The position numbers were made by a program, and so were the translations under genes. A DNA stretch of 64,000 nt, from positions 1-64,000 of the forward strand of contig NZ_BMSX01000023.1 of NCBI RefSeq assembly GCF_014649375.1. Direction: 5' to 3'. This document shows, piece by piece, positions 43,791 through 51,980 of the stretch. The notes under the pieces were generated by a model, which was given only the letters and a program-made list of their open reading frames with translations, ran no database searches and had not been told where the DNA came from. The DNA is from Streptomyces aurantiogriseus (GTDB taxonomy: Bacteria > Actinomycetota > Actinomycetes > Streptomycetales > Streptomycetaceae). Each line of letters opens with the position of its first letter. Position 1 is the first letter of the stretch.

Positions 43791-44750
43791 ATGCGCTTCG
43801 CCGCGTACGAACACCAACACCAGCGCCGTGTCGCCGTCGTCGGCGAGGACGGCCGGCTGCACCCGGTGCCCAGCGAGTGCACGCTCACCGAGCTGATCGC
43901 GTCCGGCGGCCTGTCCGAGGCAGGCACAGCGGCCCTTGAAGCGCCGGCCGGCCCCCATGTCTCCGAGGTGCGGCTGCTCCCGCCACTCCAGCCGCCCACC
44001 GTGCGCGACTTCGTCACCTTCGAGGAACACGTCGAGGGCGTACGACGGTCTGTCGACGGGGCCTCCGGGGTGCCCGAGCAGTGGTACGCGGCCCCCACGT
44101 TCTACTTCACCAATCCGTACGCAGTGTGCGGCCCGCACGACGGCATTCCCATGCCGCCGGGTTCGAGCGTGCTCGACTTCGAACTCGAAGTCGCCGTCGT
44201 GATCGGCAAGGAGGGGCGCGACCTCACCCCCGAGCAGGCCCGCGACCACATCGTCGGCTACACCATCTTCAACGACTGGTCCGCCCGCGACCTGCAGTCC
44301 GCCGAGATGAAGGTCGGCCTCGGCCCCTGCAAGGGCAAGGACACCGCCACCACCCTCGGCCCGTACCTGGTCACCACCGACGAGCTGGAGAAGTACCGGG
44401 ACGAGGACGGCTTTCTGCGCCTCGCCCTGACCGCCTTCGTGAACGGTGAGCTGGTCGGCGAGGACCTGCTGTCCAACATGAGCTGGACGTTCGAGGAGAT
44501 GGTCGCCTACGCCTCGCGCGGCACCTGGGTGCGCCCCGGTGACGTCCTGGGCTCGGGGACGTGCGGCAACGGCGGCTGCCTCGCCGAGCTGTGGGGCGTA
44601 CGGGGCAGGCAGGACCCGCCACCGCTCAAGCCCGGCGACACGGTCACCCTCACCGTCGAGGGCATGGGCAGCGTCTCCAACACCGTGGTGGCAGGCGCCG
44701 ATGCGGTGCCGCTCCCGGCCGCACGGCGCCGATTGCGGGAGCGGCCATGA
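43791..44750 (+). CDS. Fumarylacetoacetate-hydrolase family protein
   Basis: Protein of 319 residues with intact FAH domain: FYFTNPYAVCGPHDGI, DFELEVAVVIGKEGRDLTPEQARDHIVGYTIFNDWSARDLQ and GTCGNGGCLAEL. The metal-site acidic residues are in ELEVAVVIG and NDWSARD. It hydrolyses or decarboxylates the ring-cleavage product. It overlaps the next gene by ATGA. Confidence 0.88.
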   Translation: MRFAAYEHQHQRRVAVVGEDGRLHPVPSECTLTELIASGGLSEAGTAALEAPAGPHVSEVRLLPPLQPPTVRDFVTFEEHVEGVRRSVDGASGVPEQWYAAPTFYFTNPYAVCGPHDGIPMPPGSSVLDFELEVAVVIGKEGRDLTPEQARDHIVGYTIFNDWSARDLQSAEMKVGLGPCKGKDTATTLGPYLVTTDELEKYRDEDGFLRLALTAFVNGELVGEDLLSNMSWTFEEMVAYASRGTWVRPGDVLGSGTCGNGGCLAELWGVRGRQDPPPLKPGDTVTLTVEGMGSVSNTVVAGADAVPLPAARRRLRERP

Positions 44751-45499
44751 CCGACCGCCACCCGAAACGGCTGCTGGGCAAGGTCGTCGTGGTCACCGGC
44801 GCGGCTCGCGGACAGGGCGCCGCGGAAGCCAAGGCACTGACCCGCGAAGGCGCGCGGGTGATCACCACCGATGTGACCAAGGCCCCCGGCTGCCGCCGCC
44901 TCGACGTCACCAGCGGGACAGACTGGGCGGAGCTCACCGCCGACCTGCGCGAGGCATACGGGCAGGTGCACGGCCTGGTCAACAACGCCGGCGTCACCTG
45001 GCGGGCCCGGCTCGGCGACGTACGTCCCGAGGACTTCGACCGCGTTCACGCCGTCAATGTCACCGGCCCGCTGCTGGGCATGCAGTACCTCGCGCCGCTG
45101 ATGCCGCCCGGCTCCTCGATCGTGAACGTCGGCTCCTCCGCCGCACTCACCGCCCACTACCCGGTGGCGTACACGGCGAGCAAGTGGGCGCTGCGCGGCC
45201 TGTCGAAGACCGCCACGCTGGAGCTCGGCCCCCGAGGCATCCGCGTCAACACGATTCACCCGGGCTACATCGATACCGAGATGACCGCCTCCGCCGCCCC
45301 TGCCTTCCGCGAGGCCAACATCCGCGAGACCCCGCTCGGTCGCACCGGCTCCGTGGACGAGGTCACCCCGCTGGTCGTGTTCCTGCTGTCGGACGAGTCG
45401 TCGTTCATCACCGGAGCCGAGATCCCCATCGACGGCGGCCTCACCGCACACGGCGGCGTCAAATCCGTCTCTGACTCGCTGCGATCGGAGGCACCGTGA
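44747..45499 (+). CDS. Short-chain dehydrogenase/reductase
   Basis: Classical SDR of 250 residues: TGAARGQG near 17, NNAG, catalytic Ser in NVGSSAAL and YTASK. It starts inside the stop of the FAH gene (ATGA). The RGQGAAEA form is typical of 3-alpha/cis-diol type SDRs in degradation clusters. The substrate is unknown. Confidence 0.87.
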   Translation: MTDRHPKRLLGKVVVVTGAARGQGAAEAKALTREGARVITTDVTKAPGCRRLDVTSGTDWAELTADLREAYGQVHGLVNNAGVTWRARLGDVRPEDFDRVHAVNVTGPLLGMQYLAPLMPPGSSIVNVGSSAALTAHYPVAYTASKWALRGLSKTATLELGPRGIRVNTIHPGYIDTEMTASAAPAFREANIRETPLGRTGSVDEVTPLVVFLLSDESSFITGAEIPIDGGLTAHGGVKSVSDSLRSEAP

Positions 45500-45683
45500 A
45501 ACGTCTCGATGGCACGGTGGCCCTGATCCCCGTCGCCGCGTGCGGCCAAGGGCGGGCCGCGGCGATCTGCTCGCCGACGACCATCCCATGCGGCACGTCG
45601 CCCGCGACATCCCTCCGCCGACCGGCGTCAACCTTGTCGTCCGCGGCGGCCAGTCCGCTGTCCTGCACGGCGCCACCCCATGA
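45496..45683 (+). pseudogene. Remnant of a second SDR fused to unrelated coding debris
   Basis: It begins GTGA-coupled to the preceding SDR with KRLDGTVALIPVAACGQGRAAA, recognisably an SDR start (normally VALITGAARGQGRA) whose glycine motif is damaged. After about 25 codons the similarity ends. A different frame then gives VARDIPPPTGVNLVVRGGQSAVLHGATP up to a stop near 45683, which I cannot assign. This is a small deletion scar inside the operon. Confidence 0.55.
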
Positions 45684-45696
45684 AGGGACCCCGCAC

Positions 45697-46452
45697 ATGA
45701 ACAAAGTCCGCGGCAGCGCTGCTGAGGCGATCGCCGACATCCCCGACGGCGCCTCACTGGCCGTCGGCGGCTTCGGCCTGGGCGGGGTTCCGGAGATCCT
45801 CATCCGCGCCCTGTACGCGCAGGGCGCGGGCGGTCTGAAGGTCGTCTCCAACAACTGCGGGGTCGATGGCCGCGGGCTCGGCGTTCTCCTGGCCGCGGGC
45901 CGTATCGCCCGGGTGACCGGCTCCTACGTGGGCGAGAACAAGGAGTTCGCCCGCCAGTACCTGTCCGGGGAGTTGGAGGTCGAACTCGTCCCGCAGGGCA
46001 CGCTCGCCGAGCGGCTGCGGGCGGGAGGCGCCGGCATCCCGGCCTTCTACACCCCGGCCGGTGTCGGCACCCAGGTCGCCCGGGGCGGACTGCCCTGGCG
46101 GTACGCCCAGGACGGTTCGGTCGCGGTGGCCTCGCCGCCCAAGGAGACCCGCGATTTCGCGGGCCGCGCGTACGTCCTGGAACACGGCATCACCACCGAG
46201 TTCGCCCTGGTACGGGCCTGGCGCGGCGACCGCCACGGAAACCTGGTCTTCCGCAAGGCCGCCGCCAACTTCAACCCGTCGGCCGCCATGGCCGGGCGGA
46301 TCACCGTCGCCGAGGTCGAGGAGCTCGTCGAACCGGGCGAGCTCAGCCCCGACGAGATCCACCTGCCAGGTGTGTTCGTACAGCGCGTCGTGGCGCTCAC
46401 CGCCGCAGAGGCCGCCGACAAGCAGATAGAGAAAAGGACCGTACGTTCATGA
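45697..46452 (+). CDS. pcaI: 3-oxoacid (3-oxoadipate) CoA-transferase, alpha subunit
   Basis: Protein of 251 residues, class I CoA-transferase subunit A: DGASLAVGGFGLGGVPEILI near residue 17, then VSNNCGVDGRGLG and ELVPQGTLAERLRAGGAGIPAFYTP. It transfers CoA from succinyl-CoA to a 3-oxo acid together with the next gene product. In aromatic clusters this is the 3-oxoadipate enzyme; 3-oxoadipate would also come from the hydroxyquinol module at 10-12 kb. The 3' end overlaps the beta subunit gene by four bases. Confidence 0.87.
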   Translation: MNKVRGSAAEAIADIPDGASLAVGGFGLGGVPEILIRALYAQGAGGLKVVSNNCGVDGRGLGVLLAAGRIARVTGSYVGENKEFARQYLSGELEVELVPQGTLAERLRAGGAGIPAFYTPAGVGTQVARGGLPWRYAQDGSVAVASPPKETRDFAGRAYVLEHGITTEFALVRAWRGDRHGNLVFRKAAANFNPSAAMAGRITVAEVEELVEPGELSPDEIHLPGVFVQRVVALTAAEAADKQIEKRTVRS

Positions 46453-47099
46453 GCTGGACCCGCGACCAGATGGCCGCCCGCGCCGCCGCCGAACTCACCG
46501 ACGGCTCCTACGTCAACCTCGGCATCGGCCTGCCCACCCTCGTCCCCGGCCACCTCCCGAGCGGCGTCCACGTCGTCCTGCACTCCGAGAACGGCATCCT
46601 CGGCACCGGCCCCTACCCCACCGACGACGAAGTCGACCCCGACCTCATCAACGCCGGCAAGGAGACCGTCACCGTCCTGCCCGGCGCCTCCTTCTTCGAC
46701 TCCGCCCTGTCCTTCGGCATGATCCGCGGCGGCCACATCGACACAGCGGTGCTCGGCGCCATGCAGGTCTCCGCCCACGGCGACCTCGCCAACTGGATGA
46801 TCCCCGGCAAGATGGTCAAGGGCATGGGCGGCGCCATGGACCTCGTCCACGGGGCCCGCCGTGTCATCGTCCTCATGGAGCACACCGCCAAGGACGGCTC
46901 ACCGAAGATCGTCGAGGAGTGCACCCTGCCCCTCACCGGCGAGCGGTGCGTCCACCGGATCATCACCGACCTCGGCGTCCTCGATGTCACGGACGACGGC
47001 CTCGTCCTGGTGGAGACCGCGCCGGGCGTCACTGTGCAGGACATCATCACCCGCACCAACGCACCGCTGCTGTTGGAGTCCGCACACGTCGCCTGCTGA
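46449..47099 (+). CDS. pcaJ: 3-oxoacid (3-oxoadipate) CoA-transferase, beta subunit
   Basis: Protein of 216 residues, subunit B. The catalytic Glu is E47 in LHSENGILGTGP. Further family motifs are GASFFDSALSFGMIRGGHID and MGGAMDLVHGARR. ATGA overlap with the alpha subunit ensures equal synthesis. Confidence 0.9.
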   Translation: MSWTRDQMAARAAAELTDGSYVNLGIGLPTLVPGHLPSGVHVVLHSENGILGTGPYPTDDEVDPDLINAGKETVTVLPGASFFDSALSFGMIRGGHIDTAVLGAMQVSAHGDLANWMIPGKMVKGMGGAMDLVHGARRVIVLMEHTAKDGSPKIVEECTLPLTGERCVHRIITDLGVLDVTDDGLVLVETAPGVTVQDIITRTNAPLLLESAHVAC

Positions 47100-47145
47100 C
47101 AACGGCGTGCCACCACCTTCTCTTCCTCTGGCTCAAGGAGCCCTG

Positions 47146-48126
47146 ATGACCCTCTTTCTCACCGACGCCGACGTCAGAGCAGCCTTCGACTGGGCCGACG
47201 CCATCGCCGCGCTCCGCAGCGCTTACGGCGCACCGCCCGACGAGACGCGCTTCCCCTCGCGCACGATGGCTCGCGGAGACGGCCTGTGGCTGCGCACGCT
47301 CAGCGGCGTGCCCGGCGACGGCGGCCCCATGGGCGCCAAACTGATCGCCGCCTCGATCCGGAACCGCCGCGCCTCGTATCTGATCCCGCTGTTCGACCAG
47401 GAGAGCGTGGAGCTGACCGCGCTCCTGGACGGCCACTCGATCACGGGTTTCCGTACGGCGGCCACCTCGGCGCTCGCCGCCGACCTGCTGGCCCCCGTCG
47501 GCCCGCTGCACGTCGCGGTGATCGGCTCGGGCTTCGAGGCACAGAACCACGTCCGCGCTCTGGCGGCGATACGCACCCTGTCGTCCGTCACCGTGTTCAG
47601 CCCCAACCCGGCCAGCCGCACCCGATTCACCCAGGAACTCGCGGATCTGGGGCTGCCACTCGCCACCGCAGAGAGCGCTGAGGCAGCCATTGCTGACGCC
47701 GACCTCGTGATCTGCGCAGCCCGCTCCCGGGACGAGCAGCCGACACTGCGGAAAGCACCGGCCGGGGCGACCGTCGTGTCGATCGGGTCCACCCTGCCCG
47801 AGCAGCGCGAACTGGCGACCGAGGTGATCGCCCGCGCCAAGGTGATCGTCGCCGACATGGTCGAGGAAGTCGCCCATGACACGGGAGACATGATCGCCGC
47901 CAAGGAGGCGGGCGCCGACTTCGCCGGAAAGGTGGTCTCACTCGCCGACGTCGTCTCCGGCCGCACGACCGGCCGACCGGCACACGACCCGGACGCGGTC
48001 GTGATCTACAAGTCCGTCGGCTCGGCGGCGCAGGACCTCGCCGTCGCCGCGATGTGCACCCGGCGGGCAGCCGAACTGTCTCTGGGCACCGAGCTGCCCG
48101 TCACGATCTCCCCGGTCTCGAAGTGA
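47146..48126 (+). CDS. Ornithine cyclodeaminase / mu-crystallin family protein
   Basis: Protein of 326 residues. The nucleotide motif GSGFEAQNHVRAL is near residue 125, and the substrate region has TGFRTAATSALAA and GPMGAKLIA. The family includes ornithine cyclodeaminase, alanine dehydrogenase and ketimine reductases. Its place in an aromatic operon suggests imine or amino-acid chemistry, for example an aminated side chain; the true reaction is unknown. Confidence 0.83.
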   Translation: MTLFLTDADVRAAFDWADAIAALRSAYGAPPDETRFPSRTMARGDGLWLRTLSGVPGDGGPMGAKLIAASIRNRRASYLIPLFDQESVELTALLDGHSITGFRTAATSALAADLLAPVGPLHVAVIGSGFEAQNHVRALAAIRTLSSVTVFSPNPASRTRFTQELADLGLPLATAESAEAAIADADLVICAARSRDEQPTLRKAPAGATVVSIGSTLPEQRELATEVIARAKVIVADMVEEVAHDTGDMIAAKEAGADFAGKVVSLADVVSGRTTGRPAHDPDAVVIYKSVGSAAQDLAVAAMCTRRAAELSLGTELPVTISPVSK

Positions 48127-48134
48127 GCAACCCC

Positions 48135-49613
48135 ATGAGCAATCCCGTGCGCCGAGAACTCGACGACCCGTCCCTGCTGAAGACCGCCGCGTACGTCGAC
48201 GGCACCTGGATCACCACCGCCGACTCCTTCCCCGTGCACAACCCGTCCACCGGCGACCTGCTGGCCGAGGTGCCGCTCCTCGACGCCGCGCAGACCGCCG
48301 CGGCGATCCACGCAGCGCACCGCGCACTGCCGGCCTGGCGGGCACGCCCGGCCAAGGAGCGGTCCCGGATCCTGCGGCGCTGGTTCGACCTGGTCACCGC
48401 ACACGCGGACGACCTCGCCCGGCTGATCGTCCTGGAGGAGGGCAAGCCTTACGCCGAAGCCCTGGGCGAGGTCGCCTACGCCGCCTCGTTCCTGGAATGG
48501 TTCGCCGAGGAGGCCAAACGCATACGCGGCGACGTCATGGAGGCGCCGGAAGCCTCGCGCAGGATCGTCGTCCTCAGGGAGCCGGTCGGCGTGTGCGCGG
48601 CGATCACCCCGTGGAACTTCCCCGCCGCGATGATCACCCGCAAGGCGGGTCCCGCGCTGGCCGCGGGCTGCACCATGGTCCTCAAGCCCGCCGAGCAGAC
48701 CCCGCTGACCGCCCTCGCGCTCGCCGAACTGGCCGACCGCGCGGGCATCCCGGCGGGGGTGTTCAACGTGGTCACCGGCGACCCGCGCGAGATCGGCCCC
48801 GAGCTCACGGGCAATCCACTCGTCCGCAAGATCACCTTCACCGGTTCCACCGAAGTCGGCCGACTCCTGCTGGCCCAGTCGGCGCAGACAGTGAAGAAGA
48901 CCTCCATGGAGCTGGGCGGCAACGCACCCGTCCTCGTCTTCGACGACGCCGATCTCGACGAGGCCGTCGAAGGCCTGATCGCCACCAAGTACCGCAACAC
49001 CGGCCAGGCGTGCATCAGTGCCAACCGCGTCTACGTACAGGACGGCATCTACGACGCCTTCGCGAAGAAGCTGGCCGCGCGGGTCGCCGCCCTCGCCGTC
49101 GGCGACGGCTTCGACGACGGTGTCCAGCAGGGCCCGCTCATCGACGAGGACGCGGTGGCGAAGGTCGAGTCCCACGTCGCCGATGCCGTCGCCCACGGGG
49201 CCACCGTGTTGCACGGCGGCAAGCGCCACGCGCGCGGCGGCCTCTTCTACGAGCCGACCGTCCTGACCGGCGTCACCGCCGAGATGGCCGTCACCCGCGA
49301 GGAGACCTTCGGCCCGGTGACCCCGCTGGTGCGGTTCACCGACGAGGGCGACGCGATCCGCATGGCCAACGACACCGAATTCGGCCTCGCCGCCTACCTG
49401 TTCGCCAAGGGCGCCGAGCGGATCTGGCGCGTCGGCGCCGCCCTGGAGGCGGGCATGGTCGGCATCAACACCGGCCTGATCTCCAACGAGACCGCCCCCT
49501 TCGGCGGCATCAAGCAGTCGGGCGTCGGCCGCGAGGGCTCGGTCTACGGCCTCGACGAGTTCCTGGAGCTCAAGTACCTCGCCTGGGAAGGCGCGAAAAC
49601 CCCCCACTTCTGA
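48135..49613 (+). CDS. Aldehyde dehydrogenase (succinate-semialdehyde dehydrogenase-like)
   Basis: Protein of 492 residues. Catalytic E259 is in MELGGNAP and C293 in NTGQACIS; N161 is in TPWNFP. The overall type is GabD/glutarate-semialdehyde dehydrogenase (EEGKPYAEALGEVAYAASFLEWFAEEAKR). The start at 48135 is preferred; a GTG at 48123 overlapping the previous stop is also possible. It would oxidise a semialdehyde released by the aldolase-like step. Confidence 0.87.
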   Translation: MSNPVRRELDDPSLLKTAAYVDGTWITTADSFPVHNPSTGDLLAEVPLLDAAQTAAAIHAAHRALPAWRARPAKERSRILRRWFDLVTAHADDLARLIVLEEGKPYAEALGEVAYAASFLEWFAEEAKRIRGDVMEAPEASRRIVVLREPVGVCAAITPWNFPAAMITRKAGPALAAGCTMVLKPAEQTPLTALALAELADRAGIPAGVFNVVTGDPREIGPELTGNPLVRKITFTGSTEVGRLLLAQSAQTVKKTSMELGGNAPVLVFDDADLDEAVEGLIATKYRNTGQACISANRVYVQDGIYDAFAKKLAARVAALAVGDGFDDGVQQGPLIDEDAVAKVESHVADAVAHGATVLHGGKRHARGGLFYEPTVLTGVTAEMAVTREETFGPVTPLVRFTDEGDAIRMANDTEFGLAAYLFAKGAERIWRVGAALEAGMVGINTGLISNETAPFGGIKQSGVGREGSVYGLDEFLELKYLAWEGAKTPHF

Positions 49614-49637
49614 TCACCGAACAAGGAGCACTCCACC

Positions 49638-50657
49638 ATGGCCCGTTACACCCGCGCCGAAGCCCGCGACTGGGCGCGCGAGAACCTCGTCGGCGTTGTC
49701 AACTGCACCATCCCGTCCTTCACCGGCGACCTGAGGAACATCAACGAAAAGGCGATCCGCCACGACACCCGGCTCGCCATCGAGCACGGCTTCATGGGCA
49801 CCCTCGGCGTCTCGGAAGTCGCCATTCAGCTACCCGAGTACCTCGACTTCCTGCGCATCATCAAGGACGAGGCCGGCGACCGGCTGCTGCTCACCCATCA
49901 CGCCAGCTGGAGCACGCTGGAGCAGAACCTCGAGGCCGTGAAGGGGGCGGAGGAGGCCGGCGCCGAGCTGGTGCTGCTGTCGTACCCGCCGAACTTCTAC
50001 CCCGAGTCCGAGCAGGAGATCTACGACTACACCAAGGCCGTCTGCGACGCGACGAACCTCGGCGTCATGCTCTTCCCGATGTACCTGTGGGGCTTCAGCC
50101 CCCGCATCCACCCCTCCGACATCCCCGTACGCCTCATCCGGCGCCTGATCGACGACTGCCCCAACATCGTCGCCATCAAGGCGGAGGGCGGCTTCCCCAG
50201 CATCCAGAGCGTCATCGAATGCCACCGTCACTTCGGCGACGAGGTGGTCATCTCCATGCCCATCGAGGGCGAGCTGATCCCGCTGTCCCAGATCATGCCG
50301 ATCCAGTTCTCCGCCACCAGCGACCACGAGTACTACGGCCCGATGATCCCGCGCGTCTTCCAGCTGCTACGGGAGGGCAAGTACGATGACGCCGCAGACA
50401 TCTACTGGCAACTGCACCCCGCCCGCAAGATCAAGGGAGGGCTCGCCCCCGCCCTGCACGGCGGAGCCTTCATCAACCGCCAGGCGTGGAAGTTCCAGGG
50501 CTGGCTCCAGGGCTACAACGGCGGCCCCCTGCGCATGCCCACCCAGCGCATCCACGACGCCCAGATGACCGCCCTGCGCAAGGGCCTGATCGACGCCGGC
50601 CTGGAACCGAGCATGGACCCGCTCCGCGAGTTCTTCATCGGCCGCAACCCGGCCTGA
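49638..50657 (+). CDS. DapA-like (dihydrodipicolinate synthase family) aldolase/hydratase
   Basis: Protein of 339 residues, longer than DapA (about 290). The Schiff-base Lys is K181 in IVAIKAEGG. The motif at the usual catalytic Tyr (YNxP in DapA) reads MLFPMYLWG here, with Phe at the expected position. The GxxGE loop reads GTLGVSE. So it is a divergent member, perhaps a hydratase-aldolase acting on an aromatic ring-cleavage product. It ends the operon 43 bases before the right inverted repeat. Confidence 0.8.
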   Translation: MARYTRAEARDWARENLVGVVNCTIPSFTGDLRNINEKAIRHDTRLAIEHGFMGTLGVSEVAIQLPEYLDFLRIIKDEAGDRLLLTHHASWSTLEQNLEAVKGAEEAGAELVLLSYPPNFYPESEQEIYDYTKAVCDATNLGVMLFPMYLWGFSPRIHPSDIPVRLIRRLIDDCPNIVAIKAEGGFPSIQSVIECHRHFGDEVVISMPIEGELIPLSQIMPIQFSATSDHEYYGPMIPRVFQLLREGKYDDAADIYWQLHPARKIKGGLAPALHGGAFINRQAWKFQGWLQGYNGGPLRMPTQRIHDAQMTALRKGLIDAGLEPSMDPLREFFIGRNPA

Positions 50658-50700
50658 GACGCCGTCGGCCCGCCGCGACGACGTAGTGCCGGACTGCAGG

Positions 50701-50711
50701 AGCTATAGATA
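50701..50711. repeat. Right terminal inverted repeat
   Basis: AGCTATAGATA, perfect reverse complement of 36250-36260, directly adjoining the LysR N-terminal half. Confidence 0.7.
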
Positions 50712-51031
50712 TCGCCAGCTGTATGTCGGTCATCACCAGGCTGAACTCCCGCCGGGCGCGGGTGGGATCGAAGGCCGACCGGGCCCGGAAGACCCGGTCG
50801 GCGGAGCCGAGCGCCTGCACGGCGTGCTCAGCCAGGCTCTCCGCCAGCGGGGTGAGCTGGTAGGCGTTGCCCACCCGGGTGAGCAGTTCGTCTCCGAAGT
50901 GCCGGCGCAGCCGGGGCTAGCGCCGCGCTCACGGTCGGCTGACTCAGACCGAGCCGCTCCGCCGCCCGGCTCACACTCCGCTCCTGCAGCAGCGCCTCCA
51001 ACGGCACCAGCAGATTCAGGTCCAGCCCCAT
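50712..51031 (-). pseudogene. N-terminal half of the split LysR regulator
   Basis: From ATG at 51031: LDLNLLVPLEALLQERSVSRAAERLGLSQPTVSAAL (HTH), one extra base near 50925, then LRRHFGDELLTRVGNAYQLTPLAESLAEHAVQ and RREFSLVMTDIQLA. It stops at about residue 110 at the inverted repeat, where a LysR normally continues into its effector domain. That domain is found at 35720-36249 on the same strand. Together the two halves make a LysR of normal length (about 300 residues). Confidence 0.78.
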
Positions 51032-51057
51032 GGCGCCAGGCCTCTCCACCCAACCTC

Positions 51058-51804
51058 TCAGCGGCGTGTGCTGCCGCCGTCCGCGACGACGATCTGGCCG
51101 GTGATGAACGCGGCGTCGTCAGAGGCGAGGAACGCCACGACACCCGAGACGTCGTCCGGCATCTGCACCCGCTTGATGTTCTGCACCTGCACGGCCTGTT
51201 CGAAGAAGGCCTCGCTGGTGTTCTCCAGGGCTGCGACCGTCCGGACCAGACCCGCCGCGACGCCGTTGACGGTGATGTCGTGAGCGGCGAGGTCGGCGGC
51301 CAGGACGGAGGTGAGGCCGTTCAGCGCGCCCTTGGCGGAGACGTAGGAGACGAACGGCGGCGGCGCGGTCCAGTAGCTCGACGACGTGATGTTGATGATC
51401 CGTCCCGAGCCGGACTTCTTCAGGTCCGGAAGGAAGGCCCTGGAAGCCAGGAAGGGACCGTCCACGTTGACGGCGAAGGTGCGCCGCCAGTCGTCGTAGG
51501 TGACATGGTCGAAGTCGGCCAGCAGCACCACCGCCGCGTTGTTCACCAGGATGTCGGCGGAGCCCAGCTCACCGCGGACCCTGGCGGCGAACCCGTTGAT
51601 CGACTCCTCGTCCGAGACGTCGACGTTGTCGCTGAAGAACCTCCGGCCTGTCTGCGTGACCAGTTCGCGCGTCTGGTCCGCCGCATTGACGTCCGCGACA
51701 GCGATGTCCGCGCCCTCCGCCGCGAGCCGCCGGGCGATCTCCTGCCCGATACCCGTACTGCCTCCGGTCACCACGGCGGTCCTGCTCGCCAGTCGTCCAG
51801 CCAT
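51058..51804 (-). CDS. Short-chain dehydrogenase/reductase
   Basis: Classical SDR of 248 residues: TGGSTGIGQ near 13, NNAAVV, NITSSSYW and YVSAK with Asn-rich C-terminal cofactor loop. It lies just upstream of the LysR N-terminal half and may be the old divergent or co-directional target of that regulator. An IclR-type palindrome stands 125 bp upstream of its start, linking it to the module at 25-34 kb. Confidence 0.86.
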   Translation of the reverse strand: MAGRLASRTAVVTGGSTGIGQEIARRLAAEGADIAVADVNAADQTRELVTQTGRRFFSDNVDVSDEESINGFAARVRGELGSADILVNNAAVVLLADFDHVTYDDWRRTFAVNVDGPFLASRAFLPDLKKSGSGRIINITSSSYWTAPPPFVSYVSAKGALNGLTSVLAADLAAHDITVNGVAAGLVRTVAALENTSEAFFEQAVQVQNIKRVQMPDDVSGVVAFLASDDAAFITGQIVVADGGSTRR

Positions 51805-51928
51805 GGCTCATGTCTCCTCGGTCGGCGTTCGAACACAGTCAGGGCGGGCACAGCCCCGATGGAGCGCTCGGTGCCGCACGGCCGTATTCCTCAGATCTTG
51901 TGCGTCGGGACTGCGGACAAGTACGTCT

Positions 51929-51945
51929 TGTTCGTTCAATGAACA
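51929..51945. promoter_or_regulatory. IclR-type operator, copy 4
   Basis: TGTTCGT-TCA-ATGAACA, one mismatch between the arms; the left arm is identical to the perfect site at 34658. It lies in the upstream region of the SDR gene, downstream of the double CaiB gene. Confidence 0.55.
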
Positions 51946-51980
51946 CCTGCGGAAGACGGTGACAGAACCGCGCCGCTGTC

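Larger units (their letters stand above)
36250..50711. mobile_element. 14.46-kb catabolic segment bounded by inverted repeats inside a LysR gene
   Basis: The segment starts with TATCTATAGCT (36250-36260) and ends with the exact reverse complement (50701-50711). Both flanks belong to one LysR gene, N-terminal half right and C-terminal half left, on the same strand. Treating the outer TA at each end as a target duplication and removing one copy rejoins the gene at ...CTGGCGA-TA-ACCCTCGCC... Inside are an MFS gene, a LysR gene and an 11-kb aromatic degradation operon. No transposase gene was recognised, so the element would be non-autonomous, or made by IS-mediated rearrangement. Confidence 0.6.
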
